Assembly: GCF_000612545.2 (NCBI RefSeq)
Contig: NZ_CP097800.1
Coordinates: 1,860,001 to 1,924,000, forward strand
Length of the DNA: 64,000 nucleotides
Direction of reading: 5' to 3'
From: Streptomyces sp. PCS3-D2
GTDB taxonomy: Bacteria; Actinomycetota; Actinomycetes; Streptomycetales; Streptomycetaceae
The notes under the pieces were generated by a model, which saw nothing but the letters and a program-made list of their open reading frames with translations, did not search any database and was not told the DNA's origin. The position numbers and the translations under genes were made by a program. Of the stretch, positions 28,838 through 38,001 are shown piece by piece. How positions within the stretch are numbered: position 1 is the first letter of the stretch; every line of letters starts with the position of its first letter.

Positions 28838-30170
28838 TAAGGAAGGTCGATGTCGAACCCCTGCGGGGTCGGCAGGGTCCTGAAGCCGAGGGTCTCGACG
28901 GCGACCTTCAGTTTTCCTCCCCCCTTCTCCCTGCGGAACCTGTTGTAAGCGTCCATTCCGAACAAGGTCTGCAATGCCTTGCCCAACTCCAATGAGGTCA
29001 GGCGGCGTTCCTCTCCCCGGGCTTGCTTCAGAAGGTCGTGAATGGCCTTCTGGAAGTCCCCAGCCCCCGTGGCCGCGCTGGCGGCCAGCGAGGGAACGCA
29101 GCACCGCCGGATCGACCCCGATAGGGCCCAGGAGCGGGAGCGGGTACCGCGGGCCCGGCTTCAGGCTCGTCCGGTTGTGGTTCGGGCACCGGTGCCATGC
29201 CCGTGTGTGCAGGTACGGAGGAGACGACTGGACTCGACGTGCCCAAGGGCCCGACCACCTTGGGAGGCGCGGCGTTGATCAGCGCGTCGGGTGTCTCGCC
29301 AGGGTAGGTGGGTTCCCAGGCACGCAGTTCCTCGTAGCTGAAACCGAGGTAGAACTCAACGGGCTCGTTAATGTCACGGGTCTGCCAGAACTGGTTCCGG
29401 GGAGCGAAGAAGGCCGACAACTGGCTGCGGGCGATCCTCAGCCGTCCGGACTGGGGACCCTTGATTTCCTCAATGATTCCGCTGACACGTACCAGCTCCT
29501 GTGGGTGACTCCAAAAGCCTGTTGGCCCGTGGTGCCAGCGGCCCAATTCGCCGAAGTGCACTAGCGGATGCGGGCGGGAGCTACCTCCGAGCCACTCGAA
29601 GCTCCACTGCCTGCGGTGCTGGCGGCTCAGACGCTTGCATTCCTCTAGGTAGTAGCGGATGCCCTCTTCGTCCCGCGCGTCGCCCCGGTACCAGATGAGG
29701 AAGTTCAGGATGTAGCTGTAGTAGTTCGCATCGAGGCTGTCTCGCTCGGAGGCGAACCATGCTAGCCGCTCAAGGGCATGGGTCTCGGAATACTCGGGGA
29801 GTCTCCTGTAGGATTGGAACCATAGCCGTAGGTCGGCGTCGGTGGCCTGGCCGTTGTTGATCCGCCCTTCGGTCATCTCGGCGATGGTCCGCGTCTGCTC
29901 CTCAGTCAGACGCGACCAGTCCCGACCGGCCTTCGCGTACAGGGTGCGGGCGATGGCTAGATCCACTTCGGGGTTGTCGCCGCGGCGGCGCACCTCCTGC
30001 CACTGCTCGACGAGCCTCTCGACGTCGCCATAGAGTGCGGTCAGTCGCCGATCGAGCTTCCGGTAGTACTTGCCTTCGGCGTTGACATTTCGGAGGTTGT
30101 CGAGCAGTTCCTCGGCCCGCCCGATCTGCTCCGTTACCCATACGGCCGCCACGAGGACGACGCCTAACAC
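28838..30170 (-). pseudogene. Membrane-anchored protein with a LOTUS-like C-terminus, frameshifted
   Basis: The first frame (GTG at 30170 to 29028) starts with a hydrophobic stretch (VLGVVLVAAVWV), then a charged helical region (AEELLDNLRNV...LDRRLTAL) and a globular domain rich in Trp, Tyr and Arg (for example NYYSYILNFLIWYRGDARDE), ending in a Pro/Ala linker. About 29100 the sense moves to another frame that reads GDFQKAIHDLLKQARGEE, LTSLELGKALQTLFG, LKVAVETLGFRTLPTPQG, and stops at the IS5 border. The second part resembles small winged-helix/LOTUS-type domains (tentative). Natural decay or a sequencing slip are both possible. Function unknown. Confidence 0.55.
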
Positions 30171-30222
30171 CGAACCACCATGACAACCTCAGACCACCGC
30201 CATCACCGAGCAGCAAGCCCGC

Positions 30223-30700
30223 TCAGGCAGCCTCGTAACTCATTCGCAGCAGCGGCTCAGCCCGCAGAAGGTCAGCTTCGCTTCGCATCCGTACCTCGAC
30301 ATCACCGGTGCCGTGGTGGCCGATCTGGCGGGCGTGGCTGACGCACGCGAAATTTCGTAGGCGCGGTACGCGCGGGACTGCTTGCGGTCGACGCTGCTGA
30401 CGTCCTCTCCGAACCCACGCACCAGCGGGCCGCTGGCCGTCGCTCCGGGCGGGCGTCGCCGTCACCTTAGCTACCGGCTCAAGCGCGAGAAGGCCGGTGC
30501 CGAAGAAGCTGTAGCGGACCAGGTCGATGGTGCGGCGGGTCTCGCGCACGGCGTGGACGTCGTATCGGGTGAAGTCCTCCGCGATGCAGATCAGCCGGGG
30601 ACTGCTCCACAGCACCTGGGAAGCGGCGTCCGCCCCGAGCCGGTCGCGGACCAGCTGCTGGAACTCGGCCCCGTGGTCGGTCAGCCACGCCAGCGAGCGT
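30223..30700 (-). pseudogene. Fragment of a DUF5655-like protein
   Basis: An open stretch reads DHGAEFQQLVRDRLGADAA, LICIAEDFTRYDVHAVRETR and YSFFGTGLLALEPVAKV, which resembles the nuclease-like DUF5655/DUF91 group. It has no start codon in reach, is truncated at its N-terminal side directly beside the island boundary repeat, and loses sense near 30430. Looks like a gene cut by an insertion. The family name is from memory of motifs only. Confidence 0.4.
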
Positions 30701-30727
30701 CAAATGAGCGTCACGAGCGTCATCTCA

Positions 30728-30857
30728 GCGTCAAGATATCGCCCGTAACGCCCACAGTGCACATAATGCGCACCGGCAAAACCGCAGGTCAGGCGCCCTT
30801 CGCGATCGGTTCAAGGATCGCGACGCACTCCACGTGGTGGGTCATAGAAATAAGATC
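30728..30857. repeat. Left boundary repeat of the island (att-like)
   Basis: Imperfect direct repeat of 60267-60397. Shared blocks include gcgtcaagatatcgc, gtaacgcc, gcaggtcag, aggatcgcgacgcactccac and gtcat. Read on the minus strand, 30857-30789 encodes DLISMTHHVECVAILEP plus IAKGA and a stop, a near copy of the last 22 codons of the RNA methyltransferase at 60329, with changes mostly at silent positions. This is the picture left by an element that integrates into, and restores, the 3' end of that gene. Confidence 0.75.
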
Positions 30858-30879
30858 TAGCGAAAACATGTGAAAGGAA

Positions 30880-30965
30880 ACCGCAGGTCAGCGGCCTGGA
30901 CGGCGCAAATTGGACAGGGTACCGGTGTGCGTTACGTGCGGAGTGGGCGTTATGTGCAGCGCGCT
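30880..30965. repeat. Extra short repeats beside the left boundary
   Basis: Another copy of the block gaaaccgcaggtcagcggcc (30877-30896) is followed by gcgttacgtgcgg...gggcgttatgtgc, whose reverse complement resembles the gcacgtaacgcccataacgcac block of the right boundary. Direct and inverted copies close together could be recombinase arm-binding sites or rearrangement scars. Confidence 0.45.
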
Positions 30966-31080
30966 GACGCTTCTTGGCTGCCTCTGGCCGGGCGAACAGG
31001 GCCCGGGCAGCCGAGTGCGTCGCCGCCTGCCCCACCGGACCTTGCGGTCCACCTGAGCCCCACACTTCGTCGATGCCGGT

Positions 31081-32487
31081 CTACCCACACGTGATCAGAC
31101 GGCCTGCGTCGAGGGCCGCGGTGCGGTCGGCCAGGGCGTCGGCGGCTACCCGGTCGTGGGTGATGAACACCAGGCTGAGCGATGCCCGGTCGCGGAGCCC
31201 CGTCAGGACGGCGAGGATGGCATCGCGCGTGGCGGGGTCGAGGCCGGAGGTGATCTCGTCGCATATCAGGACCTTGGGCTCTGCCAGCAGTGCCCGGGCC
31301 AGGGCGGCCCGCTGGAGTTCGCCGCCGGACAGTGCACCGGGGCGGCGCAGGGTCAGGTCCTCGGCCAGTCCCAGTTCCTCCAGGGTTCGGGTGGCGGCTT
31401 GGCGTGCGGTGTCCCGGTCGGCTCCGCGGAGTCGGGCCGCCGTGCGGGCGACCTGGTCGATGACCGGCCGGTGTTCGTCGAAGGCTGCCTTGGGGTCCTG
31501 GAACACGTACTGGACGGCGGCCAGTTCGGCGGGGGTGCGGGCGCGGAGGCTGCGCGGCAGCGGGTTCCCGTCGAGCAGGACCGTCCCCTCGTACGCGGAG
31601 TGCAGTCCGGCCAGGCACCGGCCGAGGGTGGTCTTGCCGCTGCCGGAGCGGCCGACCACGGCCAGGCACTCCCCCGGCGCGACCGACACCGTGATGTCGT
31701 GCAGTACCGGAACGGTGCCGCGCGTGGTCCGGTGCCGTGCGGTCAGGTCCCGTACCTCCAGACGCCCTCCGCTCCCGGGTGCGGCAGGGCGGGGCCGGTG
31801 GGCCGCCGGCTGCGCGGGGGTGGGCAGCACCTCGTCCACCGATCCCTGGGCCACAACCCGGCCGGCGCGCAGTATGACCGCGTCGTCGGCCAGCTGTCGT
31901 ACGACGTCCAGGTCGTGGCTCAGCAGGACAATGGCGATGCCTTGCCGGGCGACGTCGGCCAGGGCCTCGACCACGCCCTGTTTGGTGGCCGGGTCCTGGC
32001 CCGTGGTGGGTTCGTCGGCGACGATCACCTTGGCGCCGAGGAGCAGGGCCTGGGCGATGACGACCCGCTGCTGCTGGCCGCCGGAGAGCTGGTGGGGGTA
32101 GCGGCGCAGCACCATCGCGGGGTCGGGCAGCTGGGCCAGGCGCAGGGCGTGCTCGACGCGGTCGTGGATCGCGCGGCGGGTTCCGCCCCGGCGGGCGGCG
32201 ATGTCCCACAGCAGTGCTCCGGCGCGCCGGGCGGGGTTGAGGACGGCGGCGGGGTGCTGGGGTACGTACCCGACGGCGCCACCGCCCGGGGTGCGGATTC
32301 GGCCGTCGATGCGGGCGCCGGGCGGAAACTCGCCGAGCAGGGCGCGTCCGGTGGTGGTCTTGCCACTGCCGGAGGGCCCGATGAGGGCGGTGACGCGGCC
32401 GGCGCGGGCCGTCAGGCTCACTCCGTCGACGAGCGTGCTGCCCGCCACCTCCACGCGCAGGTCCTCCACTTCCGCGACCGGGTTCAT
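31081..32487 (-). CDS. ABC importer ATPase, two nucleotide-binding domains fused
   Basis: 468 residues with two complete ABC domains of the Dpp/Opp/Nik type. Domain 1: Walker A GPSGSGKTT, signature LSGGQQQR, Walker B VIVADEPTT. Domain 2: Walker A GRSGSGKTT, signature LSGGELQR, Walker B VLICDEITS. Fusions of the D and F subunits are common in actinobacteria. Its ATG overlaps the stop of the permease gene before it. It powers uptake of whatever the adjacent binding protein captures, probably a metal-ligand complex made by the upstream genes (inference). Confidence 0.93.
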   Translation of the reverse strand: MNPVAEVEDLRVEVAGSTLVDGVSLTARAGRVTALIGPSGSGKTTTGRALLGEFPPGARIDGRIRTPGGGAVGYVPQHPAAVLNPARRAGALLWDIAARRGGTRRAIHDRVEHALRLAQLPDPAMVLRRYPHQLSGGQQQRVVIAQALLLGAKVIVADEPTTGQDPATKQGVVEALADVARQGIAIVLLSHDLDVVRQLADDAVILRAGRVVAQGSVDEVLPTPAQPAAHRPRPAAPGSGGRLEVRDLTARHRTTRGTVPVLHDITVSVAPGECLAVVGRSGSGKTTLGRCLAGLHSAYEGTVLLDGNPLPRSLRARTPAELAAVQYVFQDPKAAFDEHRPVIDQVARTAARLRGADRDTARQAATRTLEELGLAEDLTLRRPGALSGGELQRAALARALLAEPKVLICDEITSGLDPATRDAILAVLTGLRDRASLSLVFITHDRVAADALADRTAALDAGRLITCG

Positions 32488-33302
32488 CCTCGACCTTCTT
32501 TCCTCGTGGCTTTGGCGGCCGGTGTGTGCAGGGCGGCGTCGAAGAGCAGGTTGGTGCCCATGGACAGAGCGGCGATGAGGAGTGCGGGCACCACCACGGC
32601 CCACGGCTGGAGGAACATTCCCGTGCGGTTGCGGTCCACCATCACCGCCCAGTCGGCGGCATCCGGCTCGACTCCGATCCCGAGGAAGGCGGCCGTGGCC
32701 ACCAGGTAGAGCGCGCCGGTCAGCCGGATTCCGGCGTCGGCGGCCAGGGTGCGGCGCATGGAGCGGGCGACGTAGCCGAAGGCCGTACGCCACCAGGACT
32801 CCCCCTGCATCCGCAGGGCCTCGACGGCGGGCCGGGAGGAGATCTCGGCCGCCGCCGCGTGCACGACCCGCGCGGCCTCGGGTACGGCGGCCAGCCCGAC
32901 CAGGACGGCCAGCCCGGCCGGCCCCGGGGTCAGGGTCGCCGCGACCAGCAGGACCAGCAGGAGGGACGGCACGGCGATCAGTACGTCGAGGGGCCGCATG
33001 AGGGCCTCCTCCAGCCAGGTGCGGTGGGTGAGCGCGGCGGTCAGCCCGAGGGGGACGGCCACCAGATAGGCGAGGCCGGTGGCCGCGAGGGCCACGAGGA
33101 CCACGGAGCGTCCGCCGAGCAGGACCTGCCGCCAGACGTCCCGGCCGCTGAAGTCCGTGCCGAGCCAGTGCCCCGGGCCCGACGCGAAGGAGACCGAGCG
33201 CGGCCCGGCCGGTCCGGCGAGGAGCGGTCCGAGGACGGCCAGCAGCAGGGGGACGGCGATGAGCCCCACGGCGAGCGCGTACCGGGGCAGACGGGGCTTC
33301 AC
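32484..33302 (-). CDS. ABC importer permease 2 (DppC/NikC type)
   Basis: 272 residues with about six membrane helices and the N-terminal GTDFSGRDVWRQVLLGGR region typical of the DppC/NikC branch. The EAA loop is near EALRMQGESWW. GTG start at 33302 overlaps the preceding permease stop; the 3' end overlaps the ATPase start. Partner of the next permease. Confidence 0.92.
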   Translation of the reverse strand: MKPRLPRYALAVGLIAVPLLLAVLGPLLAGPAGPRSVSFASGPGHWLGTDFSGRDVWRQVLLGGRSVVLVALAATGLAYLVAVPLGLTAALTHRTWLEEALMRPLDVLIAVPSLLLVLLVAATLTPGPAGLAVLVGLAAVPEAARVVHAAAAEISSRPAVEALRMQGESWWRTAFGYVARSMRRTLAADAGIRLTGALYLVATAAFLGIGVEPDAADWAVMVDRNRTGMFLQPWAVVVPALLIAALSMGTNLLFDAALHTPAAKATRKEGRG

Positions 33303-34246
33303 GCGACCACCTCCGCACGCGGAGCGAACCGGCGGGCGACGAGGTCGGCCCCGAGATTGGCCAGGACGGTGACCACGCCGAAGACGACGGCCATGCCCTG
33401 GACGACGGGTACGTCCCGGGCGGCGACGGCGTCGATGAGCACGGTCCCCAGGCCCGGGATGACGAAGAGGGCCTCGACGACGATGACCCCGCTCAGCAGC
33501 CAGTCGCAGGTCCGGGCCAGCTGCTGGGCGGCCGGGGCGAGGGCGTTGGGCAGGGCGTGCGCCCAGCGCACGCGCCCGCCGCCGACGCCGTAACGCAGCG
33601 CCTGGGCGACATACGGCGAGGCCATGGCGTCGATCATCCCGGCGCGGACGAGACGGCTGATGGTGCACACGGGCCGGGAGATGAGGACGAGGACGGGCAG
33701 GACCAGTACGGCCGGGTCGGTGAGCGGGTCCGCGCCGACGGCGGTGGGCGGCAGCCAGCCCAGCCACAGTCCGAACACGGTGGCCAGCAGCACGCCGAGG
33801 GCGAATTCGGGTACGGAGTGCACCGCCAGGGTCAGCGCGCTGAGGGTGCGGTCCAGTGGGCCGCCCTCGCGGCGGGCGCAGAGCACGCCGAGCCCGGCCG
33901 ACAGCGGGAGCAGGACGACGAGGGTGGCGGACGCGAGCAGCACCGTGGGCCCGAGGCCGCCGGCCAGGTAGCCGGAGACGGGCCGTCCGCTGACCAGGGA
34001 GGTGCCGAGGTCGCCGTGGAGAAGTCCGGCGGCCCAGTCCAGGAAGCGTTCGGCGGTGGGCCGGTCCAGGTCCAGGGCCGCGCGGATACGGGCGATGCGC
34101 TCGGGGTCGGGCTGGTCGCCGGCCAGGGCGACGGCCGCGTCCCCGGGCAGGGCCTCGGTGAGCGCGAAGACGAACAGGACGACGGCCGCCGTCTGCCCCA
34201 GGCCGAGGAGCAGGCGGCGGCCGACCCAGTGGAGGTGGAGGGTCAC
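33299..34246 (-). CDS. ABC importer permease 1 (DppB/NikB type)
   Basis: 315 residues with a short cytoplasmic start, a first helix, the LPGDAAVALAGDQPDPERI loop typical of DppB/NikB, and five further helices. EAA loop near YVAQALRYGVG. GTG start overlaps the binding-protein stop by four bases. Confidence 0.92.
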   Translation of the reverse strand: MTLHLHWVGRRLLLGLGQTAAVVLFVFALTEALPGDAAVALAGDQPDPERIARIRAALDLDRPTAERFLDWAAGLLHGDLGTSLVSGRPVSGYLAGGLGPTVLLASATLVVLLPLSAGLGVLCARREGGPLDRTLSALTLAVHSVPEFALGVLLATVFGLWLGWLPPTAVGADPLTDPAVLVLPVLVLISRPVCTISRLVRAGMIDAMASPYVAQALRYGVGGGRVRWAHALPNALAPAAQQLARTCDWLLSGVIVVEALFVIPGLGTVLIDAVAARDVPVVQGMAVVFGVVTVLANLGADLVARRFAPRAEVVA

Positions 34247-35823
34247 GCGATCCAGATCTTGTCGAAGCGGGCCCAGTCGAGGGTGTTGGCGGGGGCCTTC
34301 GCGTCGACGCCGTGCACGGTGGGCGCGGTGGCGACGATCCAGTCGGCGAAGCCCCAGATCAGGAAGCCGCCTTCGTCGTACAGGCGGCGCTGCATGCGCT
34401 CGTAGAGGGCGGCCCGCTCCTTCTCGTCACGGGTGGACTGGGCCTGCTGGTACAGGTCGTCGAAGTCCTTCTGCTTCCACTTGGTGGCGTTGGTGGTGGA
34501 GCCGGTGAGCAGGCGCTGCGAGATGTGGGACTCGATGGGCATGGACCCGGACCGGTAGGAGGCGAAGGTCCCGTTGTCGAGGATGTCCTTCCAGTACGTG
34601 TCCTTGTTGCCGACCTTGACCTCGACGGTGACCCCGGCCTTTGCCGCCTGCTCCTTGAAGATCCCGGCGGCCTCGACAAAGCCGGTGGCGGCGGGAGCGG
34701 TGTCGAGGGTGACCTTGAGGTTCTCGGCGCCGGCCTCCTTGAGGAGGGCGCGGGCCCGCTCCAGGTCCTGGGTGCGCTGGGGCAGGCCGGAGGCGTAGTA
34801 CCGGTACCCCTTGCCGAAGAGGTCGTTGCCGACCTCGCCGGCGCCGGAGAGGGCGCCGTCGACGAGTTCCTTGCGGTCGGCGATGAGGAAGAAGGCCTGG
34901 CGGACCCGCGGGTCGTTGAACGGAGGCCGGTCGGTCTTCATCACGAAGCCCTGCATGGAGCTGCCGGGCAGCCGGATGACCTCGATCTTCCCCTTGCCCT
35001 CGTGGGTGCGGGCGGTGGCGGGGCTGAGCTCGTGGGCGTACTGGACCTGCCCGCCGAGCAGTGCGCTGACGCGGGCCGACTCCTCGGAGGCGACGACGAA
35101 TTCGACCTGGTCGAGGTGGGGGGCGCCCTCCCAGTAGGCGTCGTTGCGCTTGACGACGAGGGACTTGCCGGGGGTGAAGGCGGCGAAGGTGAACGGGCCG
35201 GAGCCGACGGGCTTGTCGAAGGAGGTGGTGTCCTTGGGGATGATGTACGCACCGAACGCGGCGAGGACGTTGGGGAATTCGGCGTAGGGGCGCTTCAGCT
35301 TGAACTCGACGGTGGACGCGTCGAGGGCGCGGCTGGCCGCGAGGTCGATGGGCTCCAGGGAGGCCTTGGCGCGGAAGGTGCCCTTGGGGTCGGCGATGCG
35401 GCGGTAGCTGTAGAGGACGTCCTCGGCGGTGACCGGGCGGCCGTCGTGGAAGGCGGCCTTACGGAGGGTGATCTTCCAGGTGTCGAGGCTCTCGTTGGGC
35501 TCCCAGCGCTCGGCGAGGCGCGGTACGGGGGCGAGGTCGGCGCCGAAGTCGGCGAGCTTGTCGTAGAGGGCCTTGGCGCGGGCGGCGTCGACGAACAGGT
35601 TGGCGGCGTGCGGGTCGAGGGTCTCGCCCGCGCCTCCGCCGGGGAAGGCGGCGCGCAGCGTGCCGCCGCGCTGGGGGGTGCCGGCCGCTGCGGCGTTCTT
35701 GGGGTCGGCGGTCTTGCCGGTGTCGCCGGCGCAGCCGGCGGTGAGGGCGAGGGCGGCGGCGGTGGCCGTGGCGGTGGCGAGGAGGAATCCTCTGCGGGCG
35801 AAGCCGGAGCGGGGGTTGTTCAC
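34243..35823 (-). CDS. Substrate-binding lipoprotein, family 5 (peptide/nickel type)
   Basis: 526 residues. The N-terminus has a twin-Arg-like RRGFLLA, a hydrophobic core and the lipobox LTAGC, so it is a lipoprotein, probably Tat-exported. The family-5 fold is seen in ETLDPH, VPRLAERWEP, PVTAEDVLYSYRR and PVGSGPFTFAAF. GTG at 35823 has GGAG ten bases upstream. Family 5 proteins bind peptides, nickel or metal-chelate complexes. The operon context suggests a small zinc chelate (inference). Confidence 0.92.
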   Translation of the reverse strand: MNNPRSGFARRGFLLATATATAAALALTAGCAGDTGKTADPKNAAAAGTPQRGGTLRAAFPGGGAGETLDPHAANLFVDAARAKALYDKLADFGADLAPVPRLAERWEPNESLDTWKITLRKAAFHDGRPVTAEDVLYSYRRIADPKGTFRAKASLEPIDLAASRALDASTVEFKLKRPYAEFPNVLAAFGAYIIPKDTTSFDKPVGSGPFTFAAFTPGKSLVVKRNDAYWEGAPHLDQVEFVVASEESARVSALLGGQVQYAHELSPATARTHEGKGKIEVIRLPGSSMQGFVMKTDRPPFNDPRVRQAFFLIADRKELVDGALSGAGEVGNDLFGKGYRYYASGLPQRTQDLERARALLKEAGAENLKVTLDTAPAATGFVEAAGIFKEQAAKAGVTVEVKVGNKDTYWKDILDNGTFASYRSGSMPIESHISQRLLTGSTTNATKWKQKDFDDLYQQAQSTRDEKERAALYERMQRRLYDEGGFLIWGFADWIVATAPTVHGVDAKAPANTLDWARFDKIWIA

Positions 35824-35860
35824 GGTGTGGTGTCTCCGTTTGCTGCTGGGGAGGGTGGTT

Positions 35861-36655
35861 CTAGTGGTGGAGCCGGGCGACGAGGTGCAGGCGGTCGGAA
35901 CTCGTGGTCCCGGACGGGGAGTCGCCTTCGCGCCACGGCGGTTCGGTGCGCGGGCCGGGCCGGTCGTACAGGTCGAGGACCTCGAAGCCGGCGGTGGTGA
36001 GGAAGTACCGCAGCTCCTGGGGGAACAGCAGCCGCCAGGCGGACTGCTGCTCGGGCTGCTCCTTGGACGGGCTGCCGTCGTCGGCGCTCCAGGTGCGGTG
36101 GCGGCGCAGGAGTTGGGCGCCGTGATCGATCCACAGGGTGGTGTGGGAGGTATGGATGGTGCCGCGCCAGTCGAAGGAGGCGGTGCGCGGGCCGTCGAGG
36201 AGCTCGGTGTTGCCGAGGAAAAAGGCGCCGTTGCGCATCTCCGCGACGAGCAGGCCACCGGGGGCGAGGTGGGCGCGGCAGCGGTCGAGGAACGCCGTCA
36301 GGTCGTCGTTGGTGTGGCAGTAGAGGAGGGCGCTGTCCAGGCAGATGACCGCGTCGAAGGTGGCCCCGAGGTCGAAGTCCCGCATGTCGGCGCGGTGGTA
36401 GTCGGGGCCTGGGTGGGCGCGGCGGGCGTGGGCGAGCATGGTCTCGGCGGTGTCGATGCCGGTGACTCGGCGTCCGGCGTGGCGGTGCAGCCAGGCCGCG
36501 TCCCGGCCGGTGCCGCAGCCGACGTCCAGGACGCGGGGTCCCGCGCCGTGACGGCGCAGGGTGTCCTCGGCCCAACGGGCGGCGAGGTGGTCGGGGTCCG
36601 GGAAGCGCTCTTCGTAGAGCTCGGGATGGTCGGTGAGAAGGTTGCCGTTGCTCAT
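35861..36655 (-). CDS. Class I SAM-dependent methyltransferase
   Basis: 264 residues. Motif I is VLDVGCGTGRDAAWLH; motif II acidic residue in VTGIDTAETM; later DAVICLDSALLY and LAPGGLLVAEMRNG. Substrate unknown. Its ATG overlaps the stop of the MFS gene, so it belongs to the same unit. It may methylate the putative chelator or an intermediate. Confidence 0.88.
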   Translation of the reverse strand: MSNGNLLTDHPELYEERFPDPDHLAARWAEDTLRRHGAGPRVLDVGCGTGRDAAWLHRHAGRRVTGIDTAETMLAHARRAHPGPDYHRADMRDFDLGATFDAVICLDSALLYCHTNDDLTAFLDRCRAHLAPGGLLVAEMRNGAFFLGNTELLDGPRTASFDWRGTIHTSHTTLWIDHGAQLLRRHRTWSADDGSPSKEQPEQQSAWRLLFPQELRYFLTTAGFEVLDLYDRPGPRTEPPWREGDSPSGTTSSDRLHLVARLHH

Positions 36656-38001
36656 CGGGTCTCGCTTAGGGAGCGGGGGTCGCGGTTCGGAGCGGCGGAT
36701 GCCGCGTCCGCACATGGGTCCGGGTCCGGGTCCCGGTCCGGGTCCCGGGTGTCCGGGACGGTGGGTGCCTCCGCGGTGACGGGAGCGTCGGGCAGGAACC
36801 GGCGCCGGTGCAGCCGCGCAACAGCAGCCGCCGAGACGAAGCCGAGGCCCGTGCAGCAGGCGTAAGGAAACCATGCCGGGCCGGTGCGGGTGGCGGTGTC
36901 CATGGCCCACCCGACCCCCGCCCCGGCGCCCGCGGCGGCTACTCCGGACACGGCATAGAAGAGGCCGTAGAACGTGCCGGTCAGCTCCCCGCGGCCGAAC
37001 GCGGGAATCAGCTCCATCACGAACGGCCCGGCGGTCATCAGCCCGAGGTGCAGCAGCAGCGCCCCGGCCAGCACCGGCAGCAGCCGCCCCGGGTGCTCCC
37101 CCGCCGCGCCCGCCACCAGCATGGGCGGTACGAAACCAAGCGCGCTGACGGCCAGCCCGGCGGCGATCCAGCGGCCGCGGCCGCCGCCCCGTGCGGACAG
37201 CCGGTGGGTCAGGCGCAGCTGGAACAGCAGGTTGGCAAGCGTCCCGGCGGCGAAGAGCAGCCCGACGGCGCCCGCCCAGCCGGTGGCCTGGCGCGCGGCG
37301 TGCGGGAGCAGCAGGTAGAGCTGGCTCTCCATGCCGTACATGCCGACCATGGCCAGGGCGAAGGCGACGAAGCGGCGGTTGCCCGCCACCTCCCGCCAGT
37401 CGCCGAGGACGGACCCGGCCGGACGCGGCACCGCACGAGCGGGCAGCACGACGGCCTGCGCAACGGTGAGCACCGCGAACACGCCCGCCGCTGTGAGCGC
37501 CGCCACCCGGAAACCGCCGAACAGCAGCAGGCTGCCCAGCAGCGGTCCGAGCAGCGCCCCGGCCGTGGCGAACACGTTGAACAGCGCGAACGCCTCGGCC
37601 TTGCGGTCGCCGGACTCCTGGGCGACGTACGTCCGTACGGCCGGGTTGAACAGGGCGCCGGCGAGCCCGCTCAGCACCGAGGCGGCGATCAGTACGGGCA
37701 GGGCGTCGCCGAACGCGAACAGCGCGAAGCCGAGAGTACGCAGTCCACAGCCCGCGATGATCACGCCGCGGGCGCCGAGGCGGTCGGCCGCCGAGCCCCC
37801 GATCAGGAACATGCCCTGCTGGCTGAGGTTGCGCAGGCCCAGGACCAGGCCGACCAGCGCCGCCGACATGCCGAGGTCGTCGGTGAGGTGGGTGGCCAGG
37901 TACGGGATGAGCACGTAGAAGCCGGTGTTGACGCCGAGCTGGTTGATCAGCAGGAGCCGCACGGCCGGCGGGAAGCCGCGCACCGCGGCGAGGGTTCTCA
38001 C
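36652..38001 (-). CDS. MFS transporter, probable exporter
   Basis: 449 residues, 11-12 hydrophobic segments. Motif A-like loop GGSAADRLGARG after helix 2. A hydrophilic Asp/Pro-rich tail carries (DP)n runs. The GTG start overlaps the epimerase stop. In metallophore operons an MFS protein beside an ABC importer usually exports the free ligand; that role is inferred. Confidence 0.9.
   Translation of the reverse strand: MRTLAAVRGFPPAVRLLLINQLGVNTGFYVLIPYLATHLTDDLGMSAALVGLVLGLRNLSQQGMFLIGGSAADRLGARGVIIAGCGLRTLGFALFAFGDALPVLIAASVLSGLAGALFNPAVRTYVAQESGDRKAEAFALFNVFATAGALLGPLLGSLLLFGGFRVAALTAAGVFAVLTVAQAVVLPARAVPRPAGSVLGDWREVAGNRRFVAFALAMVGMYGMESQLYLLLPHAARQATGWAGAVGLLFAAGTLANLLFQLRLTHRLSARGGGRGRWIAAGLAVSALGFVPPMLVAGAAGEHPGRLLPVLAGALLLHLGLMTAGPFVMELIPAFGRGELTGTFYGLFYAVSGVAAAGAGAGVGWAMDTATRTGPAWFPYACCTGLGFVSAAAVARLHRRRFLPDAPVTAEAPTVPDTRDPDRDPDPDPCADAASAAPNRDPRSLSETR

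Noticed and set aside
30950-36000. Long open frames on both strands over the ABC transporter genes
   Set aside because: Out-of-frame shadows. The ATPase, permease and binding-protein frames carry all family motifs and overlap each other in operon fashion.
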